DNA of 64,000 nt from Caprella mutica (GCA_947561585.1 CANNZV010001450.1:62001-126000); one strand, 5' to 3'; positions 46,889 to 59,742 are shown, counted from the first letter of the stretch. Translations and numbers: made by a program. Notes: a model not told the origin generated them from the letters alone.

Positions 46889-47156
46889 GTTTATCTCTGG
46901 TTATAGAGTAGGCTTTGCTCATGACAATAGAGTGCAGGTAGCTTTGCGGTAAAAAGCACACACGTTAAAACAGGCACACTCAAGCATTACCAAATTGAAC
47001 AGAGTAACTACCATCATACAAAGAAATACTTGATTTCCAGTGCAGTTTCGAGAATTGAAAACAATGCAATAAAATTAAAATTGAAGTCATTTCTGGTCTC
47101 AGGAAACATTTCGAAAACAATGGAAAATATTTAACAATATATTAAATCCGAAAAAT

Positions 47157-47346
47157 GGGTAAATTCTGATATATCAATTGGTTTCACATTTTCGGTCATA
47201 TAAGAAAATTTAACTCGTTATTTCAAAAGGTATCTATGGTACTTGCAGCAATCATCGACGCAAATTAAAATAACGAGATAATTTTATAATATTCTTTGCT
47301 TATATGGTCGGAAATGTGTAACAGTTCAATAAATCAGAACTTACCC
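47157..47346. mobile_element. PAL copy 13 (diverged)
   Basis: GGGTAAATTCTGATATATCA at left, AAATCAGAACTTACCC at right, core GGTATCTATGGTACTTGCAG degenerate. Confidence 0.78.
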
Positions 47347-47607
47347 AGTATAGACATCATACAGAGGCTCATATAGATAAGACTATCACAGATAAGACCA
47401 AACACAATAAAGGTCATTAACCAATATGTAACTAACATTGAATTATTGTGAAGAACAATAGCCAAGGTATGCATATGGCCTGAACCTGTGACGTAAAGGC
47501 TATTATAATACACACAGTGATGTGTACTATACATAGGGACGACTACTATGTATGTGTACCGTACACAGCAACGTGAACTATACTGTCTAGTGTCTATACA
47601 TATATTT

Positions 47608-47910
47608 AGTAATGTGTTCTATACACAGTAATGTGTACTATACACAGTAATGTGTACTATACACAGTAATGTGTACTATACACAGTAATGTGTACTATAC
47701 ACAGTAATGTGTACTATACACAGTAATGTGTACTATACACAGTAATGTGTACTATACACAGTAATGTGTACTATACACAGTAATGTGTACTATACACAGT
47801 AATGTGTACTATACACAGTAATGTGTACTATACACAGTAATGTGTACTATACACAGTAATGTGTACTATACACAGTAATGTGTACTATACACAGTAATGT
47901 GTACTATACA
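47608..47910. repeat. 19-bp minisatellite, about 16 copies
   Basis: CACAGTAATGTGTACTATA, nearly perfect. Contains GTGTAC and TGTGTACT pairs. Confidence 0.97.
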
Positions 47911-48219
47911 GATAAATTATCGATACAAATATAGACAACAATCAATTTAATATATCTAGAAAACTCTTTAGCTTTAGAGCAAGATAGAGCAATAACTAAT
48001 CTCTATCTTAATCACTTTAAATCTCGATAAAAATATATAAAGAATTTTAAAGATAAATAAGCAGCTTTAGGTAATTTTATGAAAAATAATTAACATAAAC
48101 AAACATCACAGTTTTAAAAATAGAACTAAAATGACTTCATTGGTTAAAAATACTCTTCAGCAGCCAAAAAAAGCACATTAAGGCATTTTACATAGTGGCA
48201 ACTATGTGTAAGTAACACA

Positions 48220-49130
48220 TAATCACTACACAGAAATAACACAGGCACACAGTCACTACACAGAAATAACACAGGCACACAGTCACTACACAGAAATAAC
48301 ACAGACACAGTCACTACACAGAAATAACACAGTCACTACACAGAAATAACACAGACACTACACAGACACACAGTCATTACACAGAAATAACACAGACACT
48401 ACACAGACACACAGTCACTACACAGAAATAACACAGACACACAGTCACTACATAGAAATAACACAGGCACACAGTCACTACATAGAAATAACACAGACAC
48501 ACAGTCACTACATAGAAATAACACAGACACACAGTCACTACATAGAAATAACACAGACACACAGTCACTACATAGAAATAACACAGACACACAGTCACTA
48601 CACAGAAATAACACAGACACACAGTCACTACATAGAAATAACACAGACACACAGTCACTACATAGAAATAACACAGGCACACAGTCACTACATAGAAATA
48701 ACACAGGCACACAGTCACTACATAGAAATAACACAGACACACAGTCACTACATAGAAATAACACAGACACACAGTCACTACATAGAAATAACACAGACAC
48801 ACAGTCACTACATAGAAATAACACAGACACACAGTCACTACATAGAAATAACACAGACACACAGTCACTACATAGAAATAACACAGACACACAGTCACTA
48901 CATAGAAATAACACAGACACTACACAGGCACACAGTCACTACACAGAAATAACACAGACACACAGTCACTACATAGAAATAACACAGGCACACAGTCACT
49001 ACACAGAAATAACACAGGCACACAGTCACTACACAGAAATAACACAGGCACACAGTCACTACACAGAAATAACACGGGCACACAGTCACTACACAGAAAT
49101 AACACAGACACACAGTCACTACACAGAAAT
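48220..49130. repeat. 30-bp minisatellite, about 30 copies
   Basis: CAGTCACTACATAGAAATAA then CACAGACACA, with CACAG/CATAG and GACAC/GGCAC variants. Open frames on the minus strand arise because 30 is a multiple of three. Confidence 0.98.
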
Positions 49131-49286
49131 AGACTATGACGATTAATTGAACTTTTCGTCGAATAAAAAGAGGTTTTTCGGCGTGTTTGTAGTTACTATA
49201 TATTGGCACAGATAGGCAGGAGAGGGTACTATCACCTATATAAAGGACTGTCCCTGATGATAGTACATACGAGGGGTGATAGAGAT

Positions 49287-49415
49287 GGGGAAAAATACCA
49301 ATTATCAGACAGTTCAACATATCGATCATATAATGATAAAATTATAATTTAATTTATATATTTAATTTTTAAATGATCGAAGATGTGGAACCGGCCGAAA
49401 ATTCGTAACTTACCC
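49287..49415. mobile_element. PAL copy 14 (short)
   Basis: Right end well kept (GAAAATTCGTAACTTACCC|TA), left end diverged (GGGGAAAAATACCAATTATC). Confidence 0.8.
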
Positions 49416-51050
49416 TATATACTATAGACTTATAACTAATAAGGGTGTAGTAAAGACTGGGTAGCTATACACGATGTAACTTGTAACTGTGCACTTTACT
49501 AATGCGAGTGGTGGTTGTTTTAACCCTTCACTGTGCACAAAATTTATAATATAGGTTGATTAATTTAAAAAAGTTTTACTTCTTTAATCATAAAAAAAGA
49601 ATAATAAATGTTTTATTAATATATCAAAATTATAGTTGATTCACTTAAGTGTCACGTTTTTGTGACAGAAGTTTATATGGTTACCGTGTAACACTTAAAG
49701 AGTCAAAGATGTTTTTTGAGTTACTAATGCGTATATTAATTTAGAATCGTCTAATGGACACAACTGGTAGTACAGTTACTCACACAAGTTCAGGTACAGT
49801 CTCAGTACAGTCATTCACAATAATAACATCTCACCTGAAAAGAGAAAAGAAAGAACAAATTAGTTTAAACGTACTTTAAAGAAATACCATGAGACGAAAT
49901 GAAATTTTATAAAATATTATTCATAATAAATTTGTAATCAATTAATTAATTAAAAGTCAAATAAAATAATATGATTAATATACAAAACATATTAATTATT
50001 TCCTTTTTCAAAAACACTAATCTGCGATTAATGTTTAATTAAATTAAATAATTCTTTTATCAAAATATCTGAATAAAAGTATTTTTTAGGAAAAAATAAC
50101 CTACAGACAATTAAAATAATTCAGTTGAACATTATTGAAATACGCTCATTTAATTAATATTTATATCGCCAATATATAAATTACTCTACCTATAATAAAT
50201 AAAAGATACACATGTGACATGTAATTTTCTTTGGAAATAATGCAGTATACCCCCAAAGAAACATCTTAGTTTTCTATGTTATCATTGTGTAGTACATAGA
50301 AAACTAACATATTGAAGGGGAAACAAAAATAATATGGATTGATCATAATAATATTTAAGAAGAATTAAAATGATATCACCATTAATCAATTATTAATTAA
50401 TTATTTTAAAATAGCAATTTAAATATTATCATTAATATTAGCAATTTTTATAAGATATAAAAAGAATAATTTCGGGTTTGAGAAAAAGTACAGTTTTGAC
50501 CAAATTACAAAGTTTCTTTGAAATAAAAAAACACAAATTATCACTCCAAACACTAAAATCACATTTATATTAATAATTAATAACTAATAAACTAGTACGA
50601 ATAAATTAATACTACACTAAATATTTTTACAACACAGTGAACGAGGTATAAAAATCACATCAAACTGAAGTACGATATAACACTGTAAAGTACCATAAAA
50701 TATATTTACGATAGATTCTTTTAGAATACGATTAAATCCTTTAAAGTACGAAAGAATCTTTTTAAAGTCCGATCAAATAGTAAAGTACGATAGATATTAC
50801 ATTTAAATCAAACTAAATTGTTAAAGTACTATTATACGAAACGAAAGCGCAAAGTACGATTGCATCAAACCACAGTACGATATAATAGTGTAAGTAGTAC
50901 TAAGTACAACGTAAAAGCAATAGATTGTGCGACTAAAAAGTTAATTGTGTTGCGTAGGTACAGACAGACACTATCCCATGAGAAAGAAGAGTGAAAGTGG
51001 GGGTAGGTAGTGCCTGCCTGCCTGTCTAAGAGGTATCGATACCCCTATGG
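49416..51050. other. AT-rich DNA with scattered AAGTACGAT words
   Basis: No gene. At 50640-50900 AAAGTACGAT recurs about eight times at irregular spacing. An acceptor-like TTTTCTCTTTTCAG on the minus strand at about 49850 is followed by stops in all frames. Confidence 0.45.
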
Positions 51051-51061
51051 CCTAGTGGTAT

Positions 51062-51350
51062 TACTAGTGTAAATAGGTGTTACTAGGTGTTACTAGGGTA
51101 AAGAGGTGTTACTAGGTATTACTAGGGTAAAGAAGTGTTACTAGGTATTACTAGGGTAAAGAGGTGTTACTAGGTATTACTAGGGTAAAGAGGTGTTACT
51201 AGGTATTACTAGGGTAAAGAGGTGTTACTAGGTATTACTAGGGTAAATAGGTGTTACTAGGTATTACTAGGGTAAAGAGGTGTTACTAGGTATTATAGCT
51301 AGGGTAAAGAGATGTTACTAGGTATTACTAGGGTGAATAGGTGTTACTAG
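51062..51350. repeat. 29-bp minisatellite, about 9 copies
   Basis: GGTAAAGAGGTGTTACTAGG then TATTACTAG. Confidence 0.95.
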
Positions 51351-51774
51351 GGCAAAGGAACAATTACCGGATTAAAATATACATAGGATACTATTAGAAA
51401 ATTATCCAAATATTAAAGTATATATTACATTGAATATAGTTTAATGCTCATATTTTTATACGTGTTATAGTATAGTAATTTATGGAAATGTTTCATTTGG
51501 TGTTTAATTCACATCTGGCAACTGTACTTCACCCAAACCGAAAGTTTCTCACCAAACATTGAATTTCCGTAGTTAAAGAGTCAAAGCAACTGATAAGAGA
51601 TAAGCTTTTGCTTATCAGTACCAGTACCAATACCTTCTGGAAAAAAGTTACTATGTGCTGCTATGTCGTTAAATTAGGGGACAACATAGATGTGGAATGA
51701 TCTATGTTGTACTTTGAATTTTATTGAAAGTTTTCGTTAAAATAACTGATGAACATAACAGTAAAAGCTACCTA

Positions 51775-51944
51775 CACTGGAAAAAAATACGAGTCAAATT
51801 GACTTGTTTGTTCCAAAACCGGATCAGAAATGTGAGTCAATTTGACTCATCCTAGTGATTTACTCAAAAACAAAAGTCATATTGGAGTTTTGCCAGCCTT
51901 GTCTCAAACGATGAGTCAAATTGACTCGCAGGTTTTTCTCAGTG
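51775..51944. mobile_element. 170-bp MITE with three TGAGTCA palindromes
   Basis: TA-flanked ends CACTGGAAAAAAA and TTTTTCTCAGTG. Inside are GAGTCAAATTGACT (51791), TGAGTCAATTTGACTCA (51833-51849) and TGAGTCAAATTGACTC (51912). TGAGTCA equals the AP-1 consensus. Confidence 0.8.
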
Positions 51945-52432
51945 TAGTAACTATACCATTTCACCTAGTATAACTAGTAGTTTAGCTAGTTAGTATAACT
52001 AGTATTTCACCTAGTTAGAATAGTTACCACTAACTAGTTAGTCAATCGAATTTTAATTAAAAAAAATACACATTTAACTTAAAACTTAATAATACCGATA
52101 AATATCCAACATATTTCAAAGATGCAAAACTCCATTTCTAAAATCAAAATGGTCAGAACTAAATCCATTTCCACTGTACATCAGAAATGAACATAATAAC
52201 ATTCATTGTTATATTTCGAAACAGTAATACACACAACATACATTTAATTAATAACCTAATTATTCTAACTGTTCATTGAACACATAACTGTAATCCTTTA
52301 TATTATCTACCACACTTACTATATTGATTATAGAAACAATTACCTTCCATCAATTGTTAAGGCGATTAAATTAATTAAGTGTGATGGCATTATATTGTCA
52401 CACTTAATTACATGTGTTAAGGGAAGAGTAAT
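51945..52432. other. AT-rich DNA
   Basis: CTAGTTAGTATAACTAGTATTTCAC-like short repeats at 51955-52045; otherwise nothing. A hairpin with TTAATTAAGTGTGATGGCAT / TGTCACACTTAATTA at 52370-52410. Confidence 0.45.
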
Positions 52433-52980
52433 GGCAGTAGAACTACTCTATAGTGAATGTAGAGTCATGAGTAAGAGAAGTGTCCGTATAATGAACAATT
52501 TTTTAGTGGCAGACTAAAGAAAATTTGTTCACTATTCGTGGTAATTTTCTTACTCATGAGAGTAACTATAGAGGAGTTCACAATAGATGAGTTCACTATA
52601 GAGGAGTTCACTATAGAAGAGTTCACAATAGATGAGTTCACTATAGAGGAGTTCACTATAGAAGAGTTCACAATAGATGAGTTCACTATGGAGGAGTTCA
52701 CAATAGATGAGTTCACTATGGAGGAGTTCACTATAGAGGAGTTCACAATAGATGAGTTCACAATAGATGAGTTCACTATAGAGGGGTTCACTATAGATGA
52801 GTTCACAATCGATGAGTTCACTATAGATGAGTTCACAATCGATGAATTCACTATAGAGGAGTTCACTATAGATGAGTTCACAATCGATGAGTTCACTATA
52901 GATGAGTTCACTATAGATGAGTTCACAATAGATGAGTTCACTATAGATGAGTTCACAATAGAGTAGTTCTATAGTAACTA
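52433..52980. mobile_element. TE2 copy 2, right arm expanded into a 15-bp minisatellite
   Basis: The left part (GGCAGTAGAACTACTCTATA ... GTGGCAGACTAAAGAAAA) matches 9733-9900. The right arm, expected to be CTATAGAGTAGTTCTA, is instead 27 tandem units GTTCACTATAGAGGA / GTTCACAATAGATGA (52557-52966) before the true end GTAGTTCTATAGTAAC. Confidence 0.85.
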
Positions 52981-53284
52981 TATTTTATAAGTTATACCAC
53001 CAATCACCAGTTACACATCATTTCACACTATACATCAACTCTCTTGCGTCAGTTCACTTTTTACTTCATAATAATAGGGTGAAATGAACAAAAAATAGAA
53101 GCAACAGCTGGAAATATCACTACAATATTCTCCATCCATATTAACCATTATATATACTGTCATTGAAATAAAGGTAAAAACAATAAATTATTTCTAAGGT
53201 GGAACGTAAAGAGTAGGGTGGGACATATAAGGAAGGTAGAACGTGTAGGAAAGGTTAGAACGTGTAGAGTAGGGTAAAGTGTGT

Positions 53285-53690
53285 AGAGTAGGGTAGAACG
53301 TCAACAATACGATAGAACGTCTACAGTTCGATAGACCGTCTACAGTACGATAGAACGTCTACAGTACGATAGAACGTCTACAGTACGATAGAACGTCTAC
53401 AGTACGATAGAACGTCAACAGTATGATAGACCGTCTACAGTACGATAGACCGTCTACAGTACGATAGACCGTCTACAGTACGATAGACCGTCTATAGTAC
53501 GATAGAACGTCTACAGTACGATAGAACGTCTACAGTACGATAGAACGTCTACAGTTCGATAGACCGTCTACAGTACGATAGAACGTCTACAGTACGATAG
53601 AACGTATACGGAAGGGTTGACCTCTATAGTACGATAGAACGTCTACAGTACGATAGAACGTATACGGAAGGGTTGACCTCTATAGGCGGT
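53285..53690. repeat. 19-bp minisatellite, about 20 copies
   Basis: CGTCTACAGTACGATAGAA with AGACCGT and AGAACGT variants, starting from a looser GTAGAGTAGGGTAGAACGT array at about 53200. Confidence 0.95.
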
Positions 53691-53699
53691 ATGCGAGGT

Positions 53700-54773
53700 C
53701 ATGTTCATAGGCGCTTGGAAATGTCATAGCAGTGGGGGGTGGGTACATGTGGCCAAAAGTCAAGGGATTAAAGTTACAGGCAAAGACATGGATTAATGAC
53801 TTCACCATTGAAATGATGCTAATGCTGTATCTTATTTCGAAAAGACTAATGGGAGTAATGATTAAAAAATATGAATAAATGATTTTATAAAGAGAGTCAA
53901 GAAAATGTTAAATGATTTTTGAACTGTTAATTTCGATATCATTTAATCTGTTTTTAAAATATTCGTAGGATTTAAATTTTAAATATATATTTTTAAATCG
54001 TTTAAAAAATATAATCATGATTTTTCAGAATATCTTTATGATTATATATGAGCTAATAATCCTAAGCATTAATCACTGAAAGCCCTGTAATTAAATTAAT
54101 CCCTTTTTCAGTAATTTAGAGATTATTTACAATGATTATAGACACTCCTTTGTTGAAGCAGGAAGAATACAAAGGGATAGGAAATAGAAGAAAACAAACA
54201 AAATGCCTTTTTACCAATAAAAACAAAGATGACTGCTAATTACTAATTAGTGAAGAGGAAATATAAGACAGATTGTTTCTATTATTTATGAGGAATTGGA
54301 AGAAAACCAAAGATAAACAAGGAAGGAGGAAGATAAAAATGACAATTTATTAAAAAGATATATATTCATAATTGATGCGTTTTGATTAATATACTAACCG
54401 ATAATAAATAGTATATTATTTAGAAAATAATCATAGTATAATAATCATGGTTCATACACACTATACTAATCATACTATATAAACAATTATTAAAATTATA
54501 AATAACATACACATCAGCCAATACTCCATACACTTCTCATTCATAAAACAACCAGTCATGAATGCACCAAGGTAGCCCTACCCCCCCCCCCCCCCCCTAT
54601 GTGCATTATGTGACGTCACATTCTGAGAAGCCAACCGTCATTGCCATTGTCCTGACGATGCAGCGAGGTAGAAAATGACAAAACTAAGTAAGGAACAGTC
54701 GGTAAAACTTGCCGAGAAGACGTGAGCTAATACATAGGAACAGAAATAAAAGGAAAAAAAAGAATACAGTATA
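53700..54773. other. AT-rich DNA with a C17 run
   Basis: A homopolymer of about 17 C at 54582-54598, followed by TGACGTCA at about 54610. No exon. Confidence 0.5.
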
Positions 54774-54988
54774 GAGTAAGTTACGAATTATCGACCAGTT
54801 TCACATCTTCGGTCATATAAGAAAAAAAAAAGATATACCTAATGATAATTATTGAATTTATTATTTTTATTAGTATCCATGATACATGCAGGTATCATGG
54901 ATACTAGTAAATTTAAATAATAATTATTATATAGTTTTTTCTTATATGACGTAAGATGTGAAATCGACCGATAATTCGTAACTTAAAC
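54774..54988. mobile_element. PAL copy 15
   Basis: TA|GAGTAAGTTACGAATTATCG ... ACCGATAATTCGTAACTTAAAC|TA with the core AGTATCCATGATACATGCAG and complement. One of the best-kept hairpins. Confidence 0.9.
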
Positions 54989-55082
54989 TATAGAAGGTGA
55001 CATTTTTCGTAGAATGAATAATAAATAGCTATAAAAGTAGTTATTAAAGTAGTGACAGTATGCAATGTTTATTAGAGGTTAC

Positions 55083-55827
55083 CTGAATCGAAATCCTGGT
55101 CACCAGTTGGACATGAGACAGACGCACTCAGTTCACTAATGGTATCTTCATCCGTAGAATGCACTTTACTTTCGAGTAGCGGTGCAGCTGACCTCTTACA
55201 GCTTCTGTATCTGACAAATTTGCTGAAAGTGTACGACCTGAAACTGGTTCTCTCCTTTCTGTCATTCGGCCCGTTAACCTCCTGCGGTAAATTGAACCTA
55301 CGACTGAAGCTCTTCAAACTCTCACTGTCACTTGCGTCCAAGCTGTCCAGTTCTAGGTTGGTAGATGTTGTTTCAGTAGTTCCAATGGTTGTCCTCCAGT
55401 CTACAAACTGGTCCCAGTTCTCCTTTAGCATCTCCAGGTTGCAGTGTTCATGTTTCAGTCTGTTGGCGCGTATTTGAGTTTTATTCTCCCTTAGTTTGCA
55501 TTTTAGTTCGCTCAACACCAATGATTTGGCACTTTGCATGTTCTCACTTTTACTGAACACTCGCCTGAACTTATCAGAGTGTTCTAAGTAGTTAAGGTAC
55601 GGTGGTTCTTCATCGGACACATTAGTTCTGCGAGAACATTTACTCATTTCATCGTTGATTATTTCGGCATGATGACCAAAGTCACGTTTGGGTGTTTTGC
55701 GGAGAAGACCCTTTGGCGATTGCTTGCGCTCAACCTCTTCGTAAATGTTGACGTAAAACATGGAGGAATGTTTAGAGTAGGTTGGTTGGGTTGAGAGGGT
55801 TGACATGGTTACCTCGTTACATACCAT
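55083..55827 (-). CDS. unassigned coding exon, possible alternative 5' exon of the RasGAP gene
   Basis: From ATG 55827 an open frame of 248 codons runs to donor TTCAG|GTAACC in phase 1. The composition is that of real protein: mixed charge, SSMFYVNIYEEVERKQSPKG, a basic KRDFG stretch, LSELKCKLRENKTQIRANRL (helical), RTSFRSYTFSKFVRYRS. No family recognised. An in-frame TAA lies upstream of the ATG, but an acceptor-like CTTTAAG at 55851 would admit a phase-1 exon (such as 59940-60339) and start the exon at 55850. Phase 1 out fits RasGAP exon 27717-27575. It could instead be the start of a separate gene. Confidence 0.6.
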
Positions 55828-56333
55828 GGTTAAGGAGTGCCAACCATAAACTTAAAGCAAAACATATCTTCAAATCATCTCAAACATCAGCCTTTATGAA
55901 GCATCACTGTATAATTTAGATATGATAGATAGTTCAACAGTATTATATACATTGGAATAATTACAATCACTATAACATTTTTCAAATATATTCACTATTA
56001 AATTCAAATGAATAGCTTCAATAGTTGTTATTTATACAGAGTCAATATATATCCCCTGATCTTTGGATAATGTCACTAACGCATCGAAATTACAAGAAAT
56101 GAACACTGAATTGTAAATAAAAACATAAACATTTTTAACACTGAAAATAGTAATTAACACTCAGGTGAATATTAAATAACAGCATATATAGATACACACA
56201 TACCTAAACTGTTAATGTATTCTCAGCATCACAATAATTGATCAGATGAACACCAACATCTCCACGCCACGACAGACAAAGTAAAACTGACCAGTGACAT
56301 CGTGTGCAAAAACGGGTACAAAAAAGATAGCCA

Positions 56334-57303
56334 ATGCGTTTAAAAAAAGATAGCCAATGCATTTGAAAAATGATAGCCAATGCGTTTGAAAAATGATAGC
56401 CAATGCATTTGAAAAATGATAGCCAATGCGTTTGAAAAATGATAGCCAATGCATTTGAAAAATGATAGCCAATGCATTTGAAAAATGATAGCCAATGCAT
56501 TTGAAAAATGATAGCTAATGCGTTTGAAAAATGATATCCAATGCATTCGAAAAATGATAGCCAATGCATTTGAAAAATGATAGCCAATGCATTTGAAAAA
56601 TGATAGCCAATGCATTTGAAAAATGATAGCCAATGCATTCGAAAAATGATAGCTAATGCATTTGAAAAATGATAGCCAATGCATTTGAAAAATGATAGCC
56701 AATGCAGTTAAAAAATGATAGCCAATGCGTTTGAAAAATGATAGCCAATGCATTTGAAAAATGATAGCCAATGCATTTGAAAAATGACAGCCAATGCATT
56801 TGAAAAATGATAGCCAATGCATTTGAAAAAAGATAGCCAATGCATTTGAAAAATGATAACCAATGCATTTGAAAAATGATAGCCAATGCATTTGAAAAAT
56901 GATAGCCAATGCATTTGAAAAATGACAGCCAATGCATTTGAAAAATGATAGCCAATGCATTTGAAAAAAGATAGCCAATGCATTTGAAAAATGATAACCA
57001 ATGCATTTGAAAAATGATAGCCAATGCATTTGAAAAATGATAGCCAATGCATTTGAAAAATGACAGCCAATGCATTTGAAAAATGATAGCCAATGCATTT
57101 GAAAAATGTTAGCCAATGCATTTGAAAAATGATAGCCAATGCATTTGAAAAATGATAGCCAATGCATTTGAAAAATGACAGCCAATGCATTTAAAAAATG
57201 ATAGCCAATGCATTTGAAAAATGATAGCCAATGCATTTGAAAAATGATAGCCAATGCATTTGAAAAATGATAGCCAATGCATTTGAAAAATGATAGCCAA
57301 TGC
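56334..57303. repeat. 23-bp minisatellite, about 42 copies, with higher-order repeats
   Basis: CATTTGAAAAATGATAGCCA then ATG. The variant GACAGCC recurs at 56786, 56924 and 57062 (138 bp = 6 units). The long minus-strand open frames (NALAIIFQMHWLSFFKCIG) are 23-codon cycles of this repeat. Confidence 0.98.
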
Positions 57304-57559
57304 AGTTACAATGATAGCCAGCAGTTACAATAACCAATCAACTATATGCATAGAGTTAAATATCTATTGTATTCTTCACAATAGGGTTACAATAATTGCT
57401 CTCAGTGTAACAATAATGGGGCATTACAATACATTATTTTAAAATTACATATCACTGATATAGTAAATACTTTTGTTATAACAGTGATGTGTAATTTAAA
57501 CAGATATATAGTGGTAAATTTGGAAAATAGCAAACATTCAGCATACTAATAATATTTCT

Positions 57560-57760
57560 GTTTATATGTAGTATAGCTTATATTATTTTTAGTATAGCTT
57601 ATATTATTTTAGTGTAGCTTATATTATTTATAGTGTAGCTTATATTATTTATAGTATAGCTTATATTGCTTACAGTATAGGTTACATTATTTATAGTATA
57701 GCTTACATTATTTATAGTATAGCTTATATCATTTATAGTGCAGCTTACATTAATTATTTA
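57560..57760. repeat. 21-bp minisatellite, about 9 copies
   Basis: AGTATAGCTTATATTATTTAT, somewhat degenerate. Confidence 0.92.
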
Positions 57761-57869
57761 TAGTGAATTAAGGGAGGAAATGCCAAGAAGTGCCTATAAT
57801 AACAAACATAACTAATATGTATGTTCAATATTACTGTGCAGCAATTTACTATGACCAAAATGGTTTATT

Positions 57870-57960
57870 TTATATAAGGGTACTATGTTTTATAGTATAA
57901 GGGATATCGTATTTATAGTATAATGGTATTATGCTTATAGTATAAGGGTATGTACCACTA
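57870..57960. repeat. TATAGTATAAGGGTA repeat
   Basis: Five irregular copies of TTTATAGTATAAGGG(A/T)AT. Confidence 0.7.
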
Positions 57961-58445
57961 TACAGTGCACCCTCGCCCAAAGGGGGGGAGTGAACATGTG
58001 AAACTGATAATAAATTGCACTGAAAAATATATAAATATGATAGGAGAGAGAACATTATCTTTCATGAAAATAATGTATAAAATAATAATTTAATTTACTT
58101 TTTTTAATTCATTGTTAATATTTTCAAGTGCAAAACTTGATATAATTTCCCAATAATATTTAAAAAAAAATATAGAAATTTAAAAAAAATCTGAAAAAGA
58201 AACAATTTTAAAAAATCATTTTTTACATTTTATGATTTTTAATTACCGATTAAAACCGCATGATTCTAAAAGTTCACCCTAGCAGTTCAAATAAAGCAAA
58301 TAAAAAAGCTACCAATTCCAAAGCACGTACTTGTGTTAACCAGACCGGAAAATAAGTATTTACCACATCAAGTTAACTGGTAAACAATGCTAGTAATGAG
58401 GAAAAATAGTAATCCCGTGGAATGGTGTAGAAGCACGTGGTAAAC

Positions 58446-58640
58446 GGGTAAGTTATGAATTATCGGCCAGTTTCACATTTTCGGTCATATAAGAAAAACC
58501 TATATAATAATAATTTATTTTATTAGCATCCATGATACATGCAGGTATCATGGATGCTAATAAATATAATAATTATTATTATATATCTTTTTCTTATATA
58601 ATAGAAAATATGAAACTGACCAATAATTCGTAACTTACCC
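58446..58640. mobile_element. PAL copy 16
   Basis: GGGTAAGTTATGAATTATCG ... CCAATAATTCGTAACTTACCC with the core AGCATCCATGATACATGCAG; close to copy 15 (both have ATACATGCAGGTAT). Confidence 0.9.
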
Positions 58641-59210
58641 CAAATGGGCAAGTACGCAGATGTACAGGTCATCTTTGGTCACTAGGGTCACACTAATCCT
58701 GACAAATTATTCCTTAAAATAAATGATATCAAGTTTAAAAGAGATGACCACGTATAAAATTTCACTACTCTTCATTTCACTACAAACTACATTTAAAAGA
58801 ATTCAGCTTAAACAAAATCATACAACCAAAACTATTCCAAGAGACTGTAAATAAATTCCCTATTTGTCTATTTTTTTAATGTTAAATACATACATACAGA
58901 TCAAACACACACAATGTAAATACATCTAAATCAGAGGTAAGTAACTAATCAGGGTTCGATCGAACACCAAGAGTTCGGTGAGTCAGTTCGGTTTCAGTGC
59001 GGTTTGGTCATTATGTTTTTGTTACTTGAATACAGTGAATTTGTAAACAAATGATGCGTGCTACATTATGATCACTAATACAATTCATATATATATGTAT
59101 ATATAGTTAACATTTGTTCTCATTATGAAGAAGAATATAATATTTTATTTTACCCATCTACGAAGAGTTCGATGAATGCGAGTATGAAAACATGTAAGGT
59201 TCAGTACCTC
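58641..59210. other. AT-rich DNA, nothing recognised
   Basis: GTTCGGTGAGTCAGTTCGGT near 58970 is a short local repeat; no exon. Confidence 0.45.
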
Positions 59211-59214
59211 CAAA

Positions 59215-59455
59215 AAGATTAGGAACAAAAAATACACATAGACAGGAGATACACACATAGTAAATAACCAGAGCACAACAAATACACACAGAGAGGTAAC
59301 ACTTAGCTAAATACACAGAAATTACACACGGAGAGGTAGTACAGAGTAAAATACACAGGATGTTCACACAGTAATATACACAGAGAGGTAAACACACAGT
59401 AAAATACACAGAGATGTTCACACAGCAATATACACAGAGAGGTACACACTGTTCC
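59215..59455. repeat. ACAGAGAGGTA..CACACAG repeat
   Basis: About seven irregular units of ATACACAGAGAGGTA(A/C)ACAC and AGTAAAATACACAG(A/G). The minus-strand open frames here (CVYCCVNISVYF) are repeat artefacts. Confidence 0.85.
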
Positions 59456-59742
59456 CCTCTGCTCTGATTTAACACTCCTAAAACACACTCTCTTTTTATG
59501 AGGGTATATTGTACGGATGAGGGAATTAACCCCAGGCACCTATTAGAGAGGAAATGAAGAGGAGATATTGATATCCTCTAGATATATAGAGGGGATATCA
59601 GGGCGATACTGATATATTCCCCTGGTATTCCGTTAGAATTTCGTAAATTATTATCTTTAATTTATTAAGTTGTATCTCTACTATTTAATGACAGATAGCA
59701 TACTACTAAGTGACATACATTGCAATGTATCACATAGCGATC

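Noticed and set aside
48377..49329. Minus-strand frames with VVTVCLCYFY repeats that look like membrane segments
   Set aside because: Produced by the 30-bp minisatellite; hydrophobicity reflects base composition.
49836..49855. Minus-strand acceptor TTTTCTCTTTTCAG as start of another exon
   Set aside because: All frames close within a few codons and there is no matching donor with coding sequence between.
54582..54598. C17 run as a functional i-motif site
   Set aside because: A single homopolymer whose length is unreliable in sequencing; no supporting context.
56204..57300. Long minus-strand frames (up to 304 codons) with NALAIIFQMHWLSFFKCIG repeats
   Set aside because: They are translations of the 23-bp minisatellite in overlapping frames.
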